From Agrobacterium tumefaciens (GTDB lineage: Bacteria > Pseudomonadota > Alphaproteobacteria > Rhizobiales > Rhizobiaceae): a stretch of 64,000 nucleotides of DNA. The stretch lies in the NCBI GenBank assembly GCA_025560025.1, contig CP048485.1, positions 1,488,001 through 1,552,000 of the forward strand, in the 5' to 3' direction. A program made the translations under genes and the position numbers. Every line of letters starts with the position of its first letter. Positions within the stretch are counted from its first letter, which is position 1. Shown one piece after another: positions 8,450-16,252 of the stretch. The notes beneath the pieces were generated by a model. It ran no database searches. It saw only the letters and a list, made by a program, of their open reading frames with translations, and had not been told where the DNA came from.

Positions 8450-9028
8450 ATGGCTGATAGGATGTCATCGAAAACGATAGTCGATGTCGAGGACCTTTCG
8501 GGCGATGCCGTCGACCTGACCGAGATCACCGGCGTCGTGAAATGGTTCGATGTCGCCAAGGGTTTCGGCTTCATCGTGCCTGATAACGGCATTCAGGATG
8601 TGCTGCTGCATGTCTCCTGCCTGCGCCGCGACGGATACCAGACCATTCTGGAAGGCACGCGCATCGTCGCGCTCATCCAGCGGCGTGACCGCGGTTTTCA
8701 GGCCTTCCGCATCCTGTCGATGGATCAGTCGACCGCCGTTCACCCTTCGCAGCTGCCGCCGGTGCGCACCCATGTGCAGGTCACGCCTTCAAGCGGGCTG
8801 GAGCGCGCCATCGTCAAGTGGTTCAACCGCACCAAGGGTTTCGGCTTTTTGACGCGTGGTGAAGGAACGGAAGATATTTTCGTGCATATGGAAACGCTGC
8901 GCCGTTTTGGCCTGACGGAACTGCGCCCCGGCCAGGTGGTGCTGGTGCGTTATGGCGATGGCGACAAGGGTTTGATGGCGGCGGAAATCCACCCGGACAA
9001 CCCTGTCTCGGTCGGGATGTCGCACTGA
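8450..9028 (+). CDS. Protein with two cold-shock domains
   Basis: This 192-residue protein has two cold-shock domains. The first (about residues 27-92) has VVKWFDVAKGFGFIVPDN and DVLLHVSCL; the second (about 122-185) has IVKWFNRTKGFGFLTRGEG and DIFVHMETL. Both keep the aromatic RNP1 (K/G-FGF) and RNP2 (VHV/VHM-like) residues that bind single-stranded RNA or DNA. Double-domain CspA-type proteins are common in Alphaproteobacteria. The stop overlaps the start of the DUF192 gene by one base (TGATG), so the two are co-translated. ATG at 8450 or 8462 could be the start. Confidence 0.9.
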   Translation: MADRMSSKTIVDVEDLSGDAVDLTEITGVVKWFDVAKGFGFIVPDNGIQDVLLHVSCLRRDGYQTILEGTRIVALIQRRDRGFQAFRILSMDQSTAVHPSQLPPVRTHVQVTPSSGLERAIVKWFNRTKGFGFLTRGEGTEDIFVHMETLRRFGLTELRPGQVVLVRYGDGDKGLMAAEIHPDNPVSVGMSH

Positions 9029-9510
9029 TGGCCGCGATATTGGGAAAGATTGCGAAAAGCGCCGTTATGGCGCTTCTTTTTTTCACACTCGCAGGCGTCG
9101 CGCAGGCTCAGCAGCAGACCTTTGCCTCCGAGCCCCTGACAATTGAAACCGCGTCCGGCAAAAACCACGACTTCGTTGCGGAACTCGCCCTCAATAATGC
9201 CCAGCGCGAGCAGGGCCTGATGTTCCGCAAATCCATGCCGCTTGAAAACGGCATGCTGTTCGACTTTGGCAATGAGCGGGACGTGGCCATGTGGATGAGG
9301 AACACCCTCATTCCGCTCGATATGCTGTTCATCGTCCGGGACGGGCGCATCACCCATATCCACGAAAACGCCGTCCCCCACTCGGAAGCGATCATCAGCT
9401 CCCGCGGGGCGATAAAATTCGTGCTTGAACTGAATGGCGGCACTGCCAGGCGTTTTGGCATCAAGCCGGGGGACATGGTCCGCAGTGCCCAGATCGGCAA
9501 CCGGAAATGA
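9028..9510 (+). CDS. DUF192 family exported protein
   Basis: The 160-residue protein has a signal peptide (hydrophobic stretch to residue about 28, cleavage near AQA/QQQ). The DUF192 domain follows: LNNAQREQGLMFRKSM, MLFDFGNERDVAMWMRNTLIPLDMLFI, and an ending with HENAVPHS and KPGD. Function of the family is unknown; it is a small beta-rich periplasmic domain. It overlaps the cold-shock gene by one base, an arrangement repeatedly seen in rhizobia, suggesting one mRNA. Confidence 0.85.
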   Translation: MAAILGKIAKSAVMALLFFTLAGVAQAQQQTFASEPLTIETASGKNHDFVAELALNNAQREQGLMFRKSMPLENGMLFDFGNERDVAMWMRNTLIPLDMLFIVRDGRITHIHENAVPHSEAIISSRGAIKFVLELNGGTARRFGIKPGDMVRSAQIGNRK

Positions 9511-9531
9511 TGTTGCCGCGTTAATATATCT

Positions 9532-9561
9532 GAAAAAGCCGGACGACACCTCGCCCGGCTT
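9532..9561 (-). terminator. Rho-independent terminator of the BON gene
   Basis: On the minus strand AAGCCGG pairs with CCGGCTT and is followed by a T run (positions 9537-9533). It lies just after the stop of the BON-domain gene and just after the convergent DUF192 gene. Confidence 0.55.
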
Positions 9562-9569
9562 GCAGGATA

Positions 9570-9818
9570 TTAATAAACCGGCTCGATATGGCTCAAAATG
9601 CGGCAATTGGAGATGGAGGCGGCAAGATTGATGGCGATATCGATCGCCTCGACCGAATCAGCCGTGCCTTCCAGATAGATCACGTCATTTTCGACGATTG
9701 CGGAAATCCGCGACTTCTCAAGTCCCGTTTCAAAGGCCAGCGCCGACGTGATCGCCTGGCACACGCCAGCCATGCGGTCGCCGAAGAAGCTTTCCTGAAT
9801 ACCTGACAAATTGAACAT
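9570..9818 (-). CDS. Small BON-domain protein
   Basis: This 82-residue protein is essentially one BON domain: an N-terminal helix, SRISAIVENDVIYLEGTADSVEAIDIA in the centre and a final strand. BON domains bind phospholipid or mediate protein contacts, but no signal peptide is visible here. The start ATG at 9818 is preceded by GAAGGAGAACGC. The gene is convergent with DUF192 and stands alone. Confidence 0.75.
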   Translation of the reverse strand: MFNLSGIQESFFGDRMAGVCQAITSALAFETGLEKSRISAIVENDVIYLEGTADSVEAIDIAINLAASISNCRILSHIEPVY

Positions 9819-10031
9819 CTGCGTTCTCCTTCTTATGGACTTTACAACGCGCCAATAGCGGTTTTGTTCATCTCCGGTTCATCATTTCGTTCATCTTCCA
9901 TTCATCTTGGAAAATTGGAACCCCCTGACCGATCACATTTTAGGTGATCGGGAACCATTTCGTGAGGCGGGCATTTCGCGCATGGGAGAGAAAACGGCCT
10001 TCAAGGCACATGAAACAGGGAGGAGAATGAC

Positions 10032-10301
10032 ATGCTGATAAACAGAACGGAGCCGTGTCACCACGCCTCGTGGATGAAGCCGGTGGCGATCCATCTGCCG
10101 CTCTGCGTCGCCGTGGAGATTTACAGCCCCCTGGTGGCGCTGGACATGCTGATGTACCGCTGGCCCGAGGAACACGGCCCGGAATATGAGGAAGCACGCA
10201 GGAACTGCCTCGATGCTATCGCCGGCAGGTGCGACATCGAAAAGGCGCGGGAATCGTTTCTCGTCGCAAGCAGTCACGCGCATATCCTGAACATCCACTA
10301 A
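10032..10301 (+). CDS. DUF982 family protein
   Basis: The 89-residue protein has the DUF982 pattern: W-x-K-PV, a central LMYRWPEEHGPEYEEARRNCLDAIAGRC block (residues about 41-68) and an ARESFLVAS helix. The family is of unknown function and is highly expanded in Rhizobiales. AGGGAGGAGAATGAC lies upstream. A hairpin terminator follows 26 bases after the stop. Confidence 0.8.
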   Translation: MLINRTEPCHHASWMKPVAIHLPLCVAVEIYSPLVALDMLMYRWPEEHGPEYEEARRNCLDAIAGRCDIEKARESFLVASSHAHILNIH

Positions 10302-10327
10302 AGTTCATTGGCACTGATGATGACTGG

Positions 10328-10350
10328 GCCCTTCTCGACGGAGGGCTTTT
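10328..10350 (+). terminator. Rho-independent terminator after the DUF982 gene
   Basis: GCCCTT pairs with AGGGC around a short loop and is followed by TTTTC. Position and orientation fit the end of the DUF982 transcript. Confidence 0.6.
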
Positions 10351-10415
10351 CTTTGCCGCCGGACCGGCGCTGTGGTGCCGTTTCCCGCACCCGCACCCTG
10401 CCCGCCTGTCGATGA

Positions 10416-10446
10416 TGACATGTAACTGTCACTCAAACGTTATAAT
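10416..10446 (+). promoter_or_regulatory. Possible promoter of the ceramide glucosyltransferase gene
   Basis: A perfect TATAAT lies at 10441-10446, 17 bases before the ATG at 10464. The best -35 candidate (TGACAT at 10416) is at a non-ideal 19-base spacing, so only the -10 is convincing. Confidence 0.3.
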
Positions 10447-10463
10447 CGGCAGGAACGAATTCC

Positions 10464-11660
10464 ATGGAATCGGTTGGCGGACAGACCGCCGAAAGCTTGG
10501 GAGTGGGACTGGCCAGCATGGAAACTGTTTTTGCCCTTTGCGCAATTCTGCTCCTCGCCTTCAATCTTCTCGGCATTGTTCTCGCCGGCTGGCGCCTGAC
10601 AAGACGGGACGTTGAAAACGAACTCGTGCGACAGAGACCGCCGGTCTCACTGGTGGTCCCGCTGCGCGGCGTCGAAAACTTCACACCCCTGACACTCTCC
10701 CGGGCCTTCGAGCTCGACTGGCCGGACTATGAACTGCTGTTCTGCGTCGCCGACGAATTCGATCCCGTGATCGAGGAAGTGCGAAAGGCAAGCGCCGCCT
10801 CCCCCACAGTCTCCGCACAATTGCTGATCGGCGACGACCGCATCAGCGCCAATCCGAAACTGAATAATTGCGTCAAGGGCTGGCGCGCCGCCCGCCACGA
10901 ATGGGTCATTCTGGCCGATTCGAACGTGCTGATGCCGAAATCCTATATCGCGACCATGATCTCGGCCTGGCGGCGGGATAGCGGGCTCGTCTGCTCGCCG
11001 CCGCTCGGCTCCCGGCCGGCAGGTTTCTGGGCGCATGTGGAATGCGCCTTCCTCAACGGCTCGCAGGCCCGCTGGCAATATGCGGCGGAAGCGATCGGCA
11101 TGGGTTTTGCACAGGGCAAATCGATGTTGTGGAACAAACCGTTTCTGGAGGAACATGGCGGCATTCGCGCGCTCGCCGCCGAAATTGCCGAGGACGCCGC
11201 CTCGACCAAGCTGGTCAGAAATGCCGGCCGCAAGGTGCACCTGGTCTCGGCCCCCTTCGAGCAGCCACTCGGCCAGCGTCATGCCGGAGAGATCTGGTCG
11301 CGCCAGACCCGCTGGGCGCGGCTGCGACGCGTGACCTTCCCGCAATATTTCGCCCCGGAAATCCTCACCGGCGCACTTCCCCCGCTTCTCTTCGCGCTCG
11401 CAGCCGCCATCGCTGTCGATGCCGACCTCACGCTCACCACTCTTGCCGTCCTTACCCTCATATACGGCCCGGAACTGGTGCTGACAGCCCTCAATGGATG
11501 GCCGATATCTCTCCATACCCTGCCGGCGATGATCGCGCGGGATGTGATCATGCCATTTGTCTGGGTGCGCAGCTGGGTCGGCAGTGCGGTGGCCTGGCGC
11601 GGCAATGTCATGACGATCGGCACGGCCGAAAGTACCCTTGCCGGGCCATCAGCAGACTGA
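10464..11660 (+). CDS. Ceramide glucosyltransferase (GT21 family)
   Basis: This 398-residue membrane protein has an N-terminal anchor helix (about residues 20-42) and a GT2-like catalytic domain with VSLVVPLRGVE. VILADSNVLMP carries a D-x-(D/N)-type donor site, EIAEDAAS supplies the catalytic acidic residues, and RQTRW matches the (Q/R)xxRW motif of processive-type enzymes. Three or so C-terminal hydrophobic segments follow. The family transfers glucose to ceramide; Agrobacterium is one of the few bacterial groups known to make glucosylceramide. The start could instead be the ATG at 10518, directly before the membrane helix. Confidence 0.85.
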   Translation: MESVGGQTAESLGVGLASMETVFALCAILLLAFNLLGIVLAGWRLTRRDVENELVRQRPPVSLVVPLRGVENFTPLTLSRAFELDWPDYELLFCVADEFDPVIEEVRKASAASPTVSAQLLIGDDRISANPKLNNCVKGWRAARHEWVILADSNVLMPKSYIATMISAWRRDSGLVCSPPLGSRPAGFWAHVECAFLNGSQARWQYAAEAIGMGFAQGKSMLWNKPFLEEHGGIRALAAEIAEDAASTKLVRNAGRKVHLVSAPFEQPLGQRHAGEIWSRQTRWARLRRVTFPQYFAPEILTGALPPLLFALAAAIAVDADLTLTTLAVLTLIYGPELVLTALNGWPISLHTLPAMIARDVIMPFVWVRSWVGSAVAWRGNVMTIGTAESTLAGPSAD

Positions 11661-11713
11661 ACAGAAGCTTGTTTGAAGAGGTTACGCCGGCGAGTTCATG
11701 TCTTGCTTTAAAA

Positions 11714-11790
<77 letters not shown>

Positions 11791-12056
11791 CCGAGGCGAT
11801 GGCTGGGGAATACACGGTTCACCCAAACTCCGCAACAGGGAAATTCATCTTTGTTCAGCCATTATCCCCATCGGCAAAACCTGGTGCCTGCGTGGCAAGA
11901 GCGCGAAAGGAAAGCGCGGGATAATCGTCTTGACTCTCACATGAAGTCGGTCCATTTCAAATTCAGCGTTCCTGACACGATTTGGTTATTCTATTCAGGT
12001 ACGTGAATAGTAATCCGGGGTGCTACGCCCCACCGCCCAACCGGAGCAGTTTCGAC

Positions 12057-12362
12057 ATGTCTGCGAAGATTTACCGCCCTGCAAAAACCGCCATGCAATC
12101 CGGCAAGGCGAAGACCAATGTCTGGGTTCTGGAATTCGACGCCGAGGTTCCGCGCAAGATCGATCCGATCATGGGTTACACCTCCAGTTCCGACATGAAG
12201 CAGCAGGTCAAGCTGACATTCGAAACGCAGGAACAGGCCGAAGCCTACGCACAGCGCAAGGGCATCGAATATCGCGTCATTCAGCCGAAGGAAGCGACAC
12301 GCAAGGTGGTTTCCTACACCGACAATTTCCGTTTCAACCGCACCCAGCCCTGGACGCACTGA
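12057..12362 (+). CDS. ETC complex I subunit, NDUFS4/18-kDa type
   Basis: The 101-residue protein matches the NDUFS4 accessory subunit of complex I found in Alphaproteobacteria and mitochondria: AKIYRPAKTAMQSGKAKTNVWVLEF at the start, a DPIMGYTSSSDMKQQVKLTF core and the C-terminal NFRFNRTQPWTH. It stabilises the peripheral arm of NADH:quinone oxidoreductase on the cytoplasmic side. The ATG at 12057 is where homology-like sequence starts. It lies apart from any nuo operon, between two tRNA genes. Confidence 0.9.
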   Translation: MSAKIYRPAKTAMQSGKAKTNVWVLEFDAEVPRKIDPIMGYTSSSDMKQQVKLTFETQEQAEAYAQRKGIEYRVIQPKEATRKVVSYTDNFRFNRTQPWTH

Positions 12363-12410
12363 AACAGGACGATCAAAGTTTTTGCCGGAGCATCGATTGC
12401 CCGGCATGAC

Positions 12411-12487
12411 GGCCCCTTAGCTCAACTGGATAGAGCAACTGCCTTCTAAGCAGTAGGTCGCAGGTTCGAGTCCTGCAGGGGTCGCCA
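12411..12487 (+). tRNA. tRNA-Arg(UCU)
   Basis: The 77-nt cloverleaf has acceptor GGCCCCT/AGGGGTC, anticodon loop CTTCTAA (anticodon TCT), T arm GCAGG-TTCGAGT-CCTGC and encoded CCA at 12485-12487. Accessory DNA with an AbiJ-like gene follows immediately, suggesting the locus is used as an integration point. Confidence 0.93.
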
Positions 12488-12759
12488 ATTATTTCAAGCG
12501 CTTAGCTACATTTCCCAAATCGGCAGTTTGCAATTTTCTGCCGCAGTTTGCAGAATTCGCTCTGTGGGCGTTCTGGCGGTGCAACTTTTTGATGATTTTC
12601 CACTTGCACGAATCGGTGCCGACAACCATCTCTGATTACGACTAGAGACAGCCGCGCATGAGGGGGCAACCTGGCTGTTCAAACTGGAAACACCCTCAAA
12701 AAGTCTGGCGGGCGATACGCGGTTACCCAAGACTTCGCCCTGAGATATTGGAGCTCCTT
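12488..12759. other. Non-coding stretch after tRNA-Arg
   Basis: This 272-bp stretch contains a short direct repeat (GCAGTTTGCA at about 12523 and 12543) and no recognised gene. No second copy of the tRNA 3' end was found downstream before 14 kb, so integration at this tRNA is not demonstrated. Confidence 0.4.
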
Positions 12760-12867
12760 ATGGATGCGTCTTTGCTTCTCGAAGCCAGTCAGTCCGAACG
12801 GTCGTTTCGGTTGAAGCTTGACCTAAAGGTCAGTGTGGCTTTGATCCTTGGCTGGCTCGGCCTGTAA
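12760..12867 (+). CDS. Small 35-residue hypothetical peptide
   Basis: A short frame encodes a charged N-terminal half and a hydrophobic C-terminus (VALILGWLGL). GGAG lies six bases before the ATG, and a strong intrinsic terminator begins seven bases after the stop, so a short transcript ending here is likely. Whether the peptide is made is uncertain; the transcript could equally be a small RNA. Confidence 0.35.
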   Translation: MDASLLLEASQSERSFRLKLDLKVSVALILGWLGL

Positions 12868-12873
12868 TGCAGA

Positions 12874-12906
12874 AGCCTCTCCTGCTCGCGCGGGGGAGGC
12901 TTTTTA
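12874..12906 (+). terminator. Strong rho-independent terminator
   Basis: AAGCCTCTCC pairs with the GGGGAGGCTT side around a short GC-rich loop and is followed by a T run. It separates the short frame at 12760 from the AbiJ-like gene. Confidence 0.75.
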
Positions 12907-12942
12907 GCACCAAACACAGAGCGGACCTACGCGAGGCCATAC

Positions 12943-13794
12943 GTGGAAAATGAATTTTCGTATCGCAAAGAGCTGACTTTTGAGCAGGCAGAGGGTGCGG
13001 CACCGCTGCCATCTCAGTTAGCACTTAAGGAAGTGTCCGACGGCCTAAAGGCGAAGATGTGGCAGCTGTTTCACGATTCTATCGTTTCAGTTAGGGGAGA
13101 CTGGCTCGAAGGAAAATGGAACGAAATCTTACGCGATCACCATGTCGACCGTCTAAATCTACCAATAGATAGATTTAACGAATATAAGAAGCTTGCATTG
13201 GAGGAATTACGAGGCACGTTATTCAATAACGATTACCTCAAGTTTTTTGGGTTCATACAATACGTTCTACGACATCATCAATGTCCCGAATATATCAAGA
13301 TGGCTGTGCCGGCGATATTGACTATGCACAGAGCCGCGTATCGAGTTGTTGACGGGGACACTATCGCTCCATTTGCCACAGAAGAAGAAGGCGCAACCGC
13401 TCAAAGAGCTCTCGATGAGTTGAAAGCTGCCGGAATGGATGGCGCCCGTTCCCACTTGCGAAATGCTATGATCAATTTGACTGCGGGCGCGTGGGCAGAT
13501 TCCATTAGAGAAAGTATCCACGCCGTTGAGTCTGTTGCTAGAACAATTGCAGCAAGGACAAACACACTTGGTCCCGCCTTAACGGAGATTGAAAAGAAGC
13601 TTGGGATGCATCCAGCGCTGAAATCCGGGTTCGGATCAATTTACGGCTTCGCCAGTGACTCACGCGGCATCCGTCATGCGCTCTTGGATAGGGGCGATGC
13701 CGAAGTCGACGAAGCAGACGCAATGTTCATGATTGGCGCGTGTTCTGCGTTCGTTACGTACCTTGTTCAAAAAAAGAGGGCGGCTGGACTATAA
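12943..13794 (+). CDS. AbiJ-like protein with N-terminal AbiJ-type and C-terminal HEPN-like domain
   Basis: The 283-residue protein starts with FSYRKELTFEQAEGAAPLPSQL, a pattern typical of AbiJ N-terminal domain proteins. It ends with a helical domain containing GFASDSRGIRHALLDRG and DEADAMFMIGACSAFVTYL. That C-terminal signature (G-I-R-H-A plus EADA-x-FM) is shared with abortive-infection AbiJ/HEPN proteins. The start is GTG at 12943. The gene is AT-richer than its surroundings and lies between tRNA-Arg and a conserved small membrane-protein gene, so it looks inserted. A phage-defence role is inferred from family resemblance only. Confidence 0.6.
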   Translation: MENEFSYRKELTFEQAEGAAPLPSQLALKEVSDGLKAKMWQLFHDSIVSVRGDWLEGKWNEILRDHHVDRLNLPIDRFNEYKKLALEELRGTLFNNDYLKFFGFIQYVLRHHQCPEYIKMAVPAILTMHRAAYRVVDGDTIAPFATEEEGATAQRALDELKAAGMDGARSHLRNAMINLTAGAWADSIRESIHAVESVARTIAARTNTLGPALTEIEKKLGMHPALKSGFGSIYGFASDSRGIRHALLDRGDAEVDEADAMFMIGACSAFVTYLVQKKRAAGL

Positions 13795-13827
13795 TTGATG
13801 CGCGCTCCCTTGTAAGCTGCAATGTGC

Positions 13828-13983
13828 CTACCCCTGCCCCATAAACGTGAAATACCCCCACACCGCCACGAAAAACGCGATGACAACCGCAATCGTCAAA
13901 GCCTTCCTGGCTTTCGGTCCCAGCGGTTCGCGTGGCTTCTTCGGCGGCACCGGTTTGCGGAACTTCACCACATTGTCGTTCAT
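13828..13983 (-). CDS. Small conserved single-pass membrane protein
   Basis: This 51-residue protein has a basic, proline-rich N-terminus (VVKFRKPVPPKKPREP), a KARKALTIAVVIAFF membrane helix (about residues 25-45) and a short tail. The composition, the positive-inside charge pattern and an AGGAC upstream on the minus strand support a real gene. Function is unknown. It is divergent from the MacA-like gene. Confidence 0.6.
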   Translation of the reverse strand: MNDNVVKFRKPVPPKKPREPLGPKARKALTIAVVIAFFVAVWGYFTFMGQG

Positions 13984-14219
13984 TCTATCTTCGTCCTGAC
14001 TATCGCTGCTGAAACCGCTGCCACATCAATGGCATCGGCCTTTACGGATTTCTATCTACCAGACCAGAGCTATCATAAATATTACCAAGTTTTCACTTCC
14101 TCCTTTGGGCAAGCTATGTCACTTCCCACAATCAGAGGAACACAAACAGCGACAGACGGACCGAAAAACAGGGTTGGCGACAATCCCCTGTGGTATTTTG
14201 AATTTTGCGGGTGACGAGA

Positions 14220-15518
14220 ATGAATGATGCCAACACCAATGGCCGCGACACGGAAAACAGCCAGCCCGATCTGCGGGAGATTCTGGGTACGAACAGGTCC
14301 GGCAGGAAGAAGAAGTCGCGCCGGTATCTCTATGCCGCAGCAGCCATCGTGTTGATCGGCGGCGGACTTGGCTATTATTACCAATCCCGCGCAGCAGGCG
14401 TTGCCTATAACTACACCACGGAAGCGGCGCGTCAGGGCGATCTTTCCGTCATCGTCACCTCCACCGGTTCGGTTCAGCCGACGGATCAGGTCGATATATC
14501 GAGCGAATTGTCCGGGACGGTGCGCAAGGTCAACGTCACCTATAATAGCCCGGTCAAATCAGGCGATATCCTTGCCGAACTCGACACCAACAAGCTGGAA
14601 GCCGACGTGCAGAGCGCCCGCGCCAAGCTTGCCTCTGCCAAGGCCAATGTGCTGAAAGCGCGCGCCGATCTCGGCTCGGCAAAGACATCCATGGAGCGTC
14701 TGAGATCACTGGTGCAGAACCGCGTTTCCAGCCAGCAGGATCTCGACGCCGCGCAGTTCAGCCACGATGCCGCCGCGGCCACGCTTGAAGTCAACGAGGC
14801 CACCGTGCTTTCGGCGGAAGCGGATCTGAGGCTTGCCGAGGTCAATCTCGGCAAGGCCAAGATCGTCTCGCCCATCGATGGCGTCATTCTCACCCGCAGC
14901 GTCGATCCCGGCGCCACCGTCGCCTCCTCGCTCAACGCCCCTGTTCTCTTCACCATCGCCGGCGATCTGCGTCACATGGAGCTGCAGGTCTCGGTGGATG
15001 AGGCGGATGTCGGCAAGGTCGAAACCGGCCAGAAGGCCAATTTTAACGTCGATGCCTATCCCGACCGCAGCTTTCCGGCCGAGATCGAAACCGTGCGCTT
15101 CGCCTCGGAAACCGTGTCCAACGTGGTGACCTACAAGGGCATATTGACCGTCGACAATGAGGAACTGCTGCTGCGCCCCGGCATGACGGCGACCGCCAAC
15201 ATCATCGTCGAGGAAATCAAGGATGCCCTGCTGGTGCCGAATTCCGCGCTTCGTTATACGCCGCCGCGCGAATCCGCCTCCCGTGGCGGCGGGTTGATGA
15301 GCCTGTTCCGCCCGCCGCGCATGGGCCGCTCGCAGAACCGCGACGCCAGCCCGGCGGCAACGGCCAAAAGAACGGTCTGGGTGCTGCGCAACAACAATCC
15401 GGTCTCCGTCGCCATCGAAACCGGTTCCACCGACGGCCAGCATACCGTGGTAAAATCGGGCGAGTTGAAAGCCGATGACCAGGTGATTACCGACGCAACG
15501 GCCCGCAACGCGGGCTGA
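14220..15518 (+). CDS. MacA-like periplasmic adaptor (membrane fusion protein)
   Basis: The 432-residue protein has one N-terminal membrane helix (about residues 36-52), a biotinyl-lipoyl-like half-motif (SELSGTVRKVNVTYNSPVKSGD), a long coiled-coil hairpin rich in Ala, Lys and Asp (about 110-200), and beta-barrel and membrane-proximal domains. It links an inner-membrane ABC exporter to an outer-membrane channel. The ABC ATPase and the FtsX-type permease follow within one operon. The ATG at 14220 is preferred over the in-frame TTG and GTG just upstream. Substrate unknown; no TolC-type gene is next to it. Confidence 0.85.
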   Translation: MNDANTNGRDTENSQPDLREILGTNRSGRKKKSRRYLYAAAAIVLIGGGLGYYYQSRAAGVAYNYTTEAARQGDLSVIVTSTGSVQPTDQVDISSELSGTVRKVNVTYNSPVKSGDILAELDTNKLEADVQSARAKLASAKANVLKARADLGSAKTSMERLRSLVQNRVSSQQDLDAAQFSHDAAAATLEVNEATVLSAEADLRLAEVNLGKAKIVSPIDGVILTRSVDPGATVASSLNAPVLFTIAGDLRHMELQVSVDEADVGKVETGQKANFNVDAYPDRSFPAEIETVRFASETVSNVVTYKGILTVDNEELLLRPGMTATANIIVEEIKDALLVPNSALRYTPPRESASRGGGLMSLFRPPRMGRSQNRDASPAATAKRTVWVLRNNNPVSVAIETGSTDGQHTVVKSGELKADDQVITDATARNAG

Positions 15519-15532
15519 CGGAGGACAAGCCC

Positions 15533-16252
15533 ATGCAACAGCCGCCGCTCATCGAATTCCGCAATGTCGTCAAGCAATATGGCCGCGGCGAAGCGACGAT
15601 CCGCGCGCTTGACGGCGTCAGCCTGTCTATCCGCGAAAAGGAATTCGTCGCCATCATGGGTCCATCGGGCTCCGGCAAATCCACGTCGATGAACATCATC
15701 GGCTGCCTGGATGTACCGACGGCTGGCGAATATCTGTTTCAGGGCGTGCCGACCAGCGGCTTCGACAATGAACATCTGACGCTGCTGCGCCGGCATATGC
15801 TCGGCTTCGTGTTTCAGGGCTTCAATCTGCTATCGCGCACCTCGGCGGTGGAAAATGTCGAGCTGCCGCTGGTCTATCGTGGCATGAAGGCCTCGGAGCG
15901 GCGCGCGCGCGCCATGGAGGCGCTGGCGCAGGTGGGTCTGAAAGGCCGCGAGGATCACACCACGCAGGAGCTTTCCGGCGGCCAGCAGCAGCGTGTGGCC
16001 ATTGCCCGCGCCATCGTCACCCGCCCTGCCCTGCTTCTCGCCGACGAGCCGACCGGCAATCTCGATACGAAAACCAGCGCCGAGATCATGGATCTTATCA
16101 CCTCCCTCAACCGCGACAGGGGCATCACGGTCGTCATGGTCACCCATGAAGAGGATATCGCGGCCCATGCCGGGCGTCTCCTGCGTTTCGTCGATGGCCA
16201 TCTTGCCTCCGACAGCGCGACGGACAAAAAGGAGACCGCCGATGTTCTTTGA
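15533..16252 (+). CDS. MacB/LolD-type ABC transporter ATPase
   Basis: The 239-residue ATPase has Walker A GPSGSGKST (about residues 42-50), signature LSGGQQQRVAIARA, Walker B LLADEPTGNLDT and the switch histidine in MVTHEEDIA. It belongs to the LolD/MacB subfamily, which powers mechanotransmission rather than classical membrane translocation. The start follows the adaptor gene by 14 bases, and its end overlaps the permease gene by 11 bases, so the three genes form one operon. Confidence 0.92.
   Translation: MQQPPLIEFRNVVKQYGRGEATIRALDGVSLSIREKEFVAIMGPSGSGKSTSMNIIGCLDVPTAGEYLFQGVPTSGFDNEHLTLLRRHMLGFVFQGFNLLSRTSAVENVELPLVYRGMKASERRARAMEALAQVGLKGREDHTTQELSGGQQQRVAIARAIVTRPALLLADEPTGNLDTKTSAEIMDLITSLNRDRGITVVMVTHEEDIAAHAGRLLRFVDGHLASDSATDKKETADVL

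Noticed and set aside
12411..14200. Direct repeat of the tRNA-Arg 3' end flanking the AbiJ-like gene
   Set aside because: No second copy of the T arm or acceptor end was found downstream, so an att site pair cannot be claimed here.
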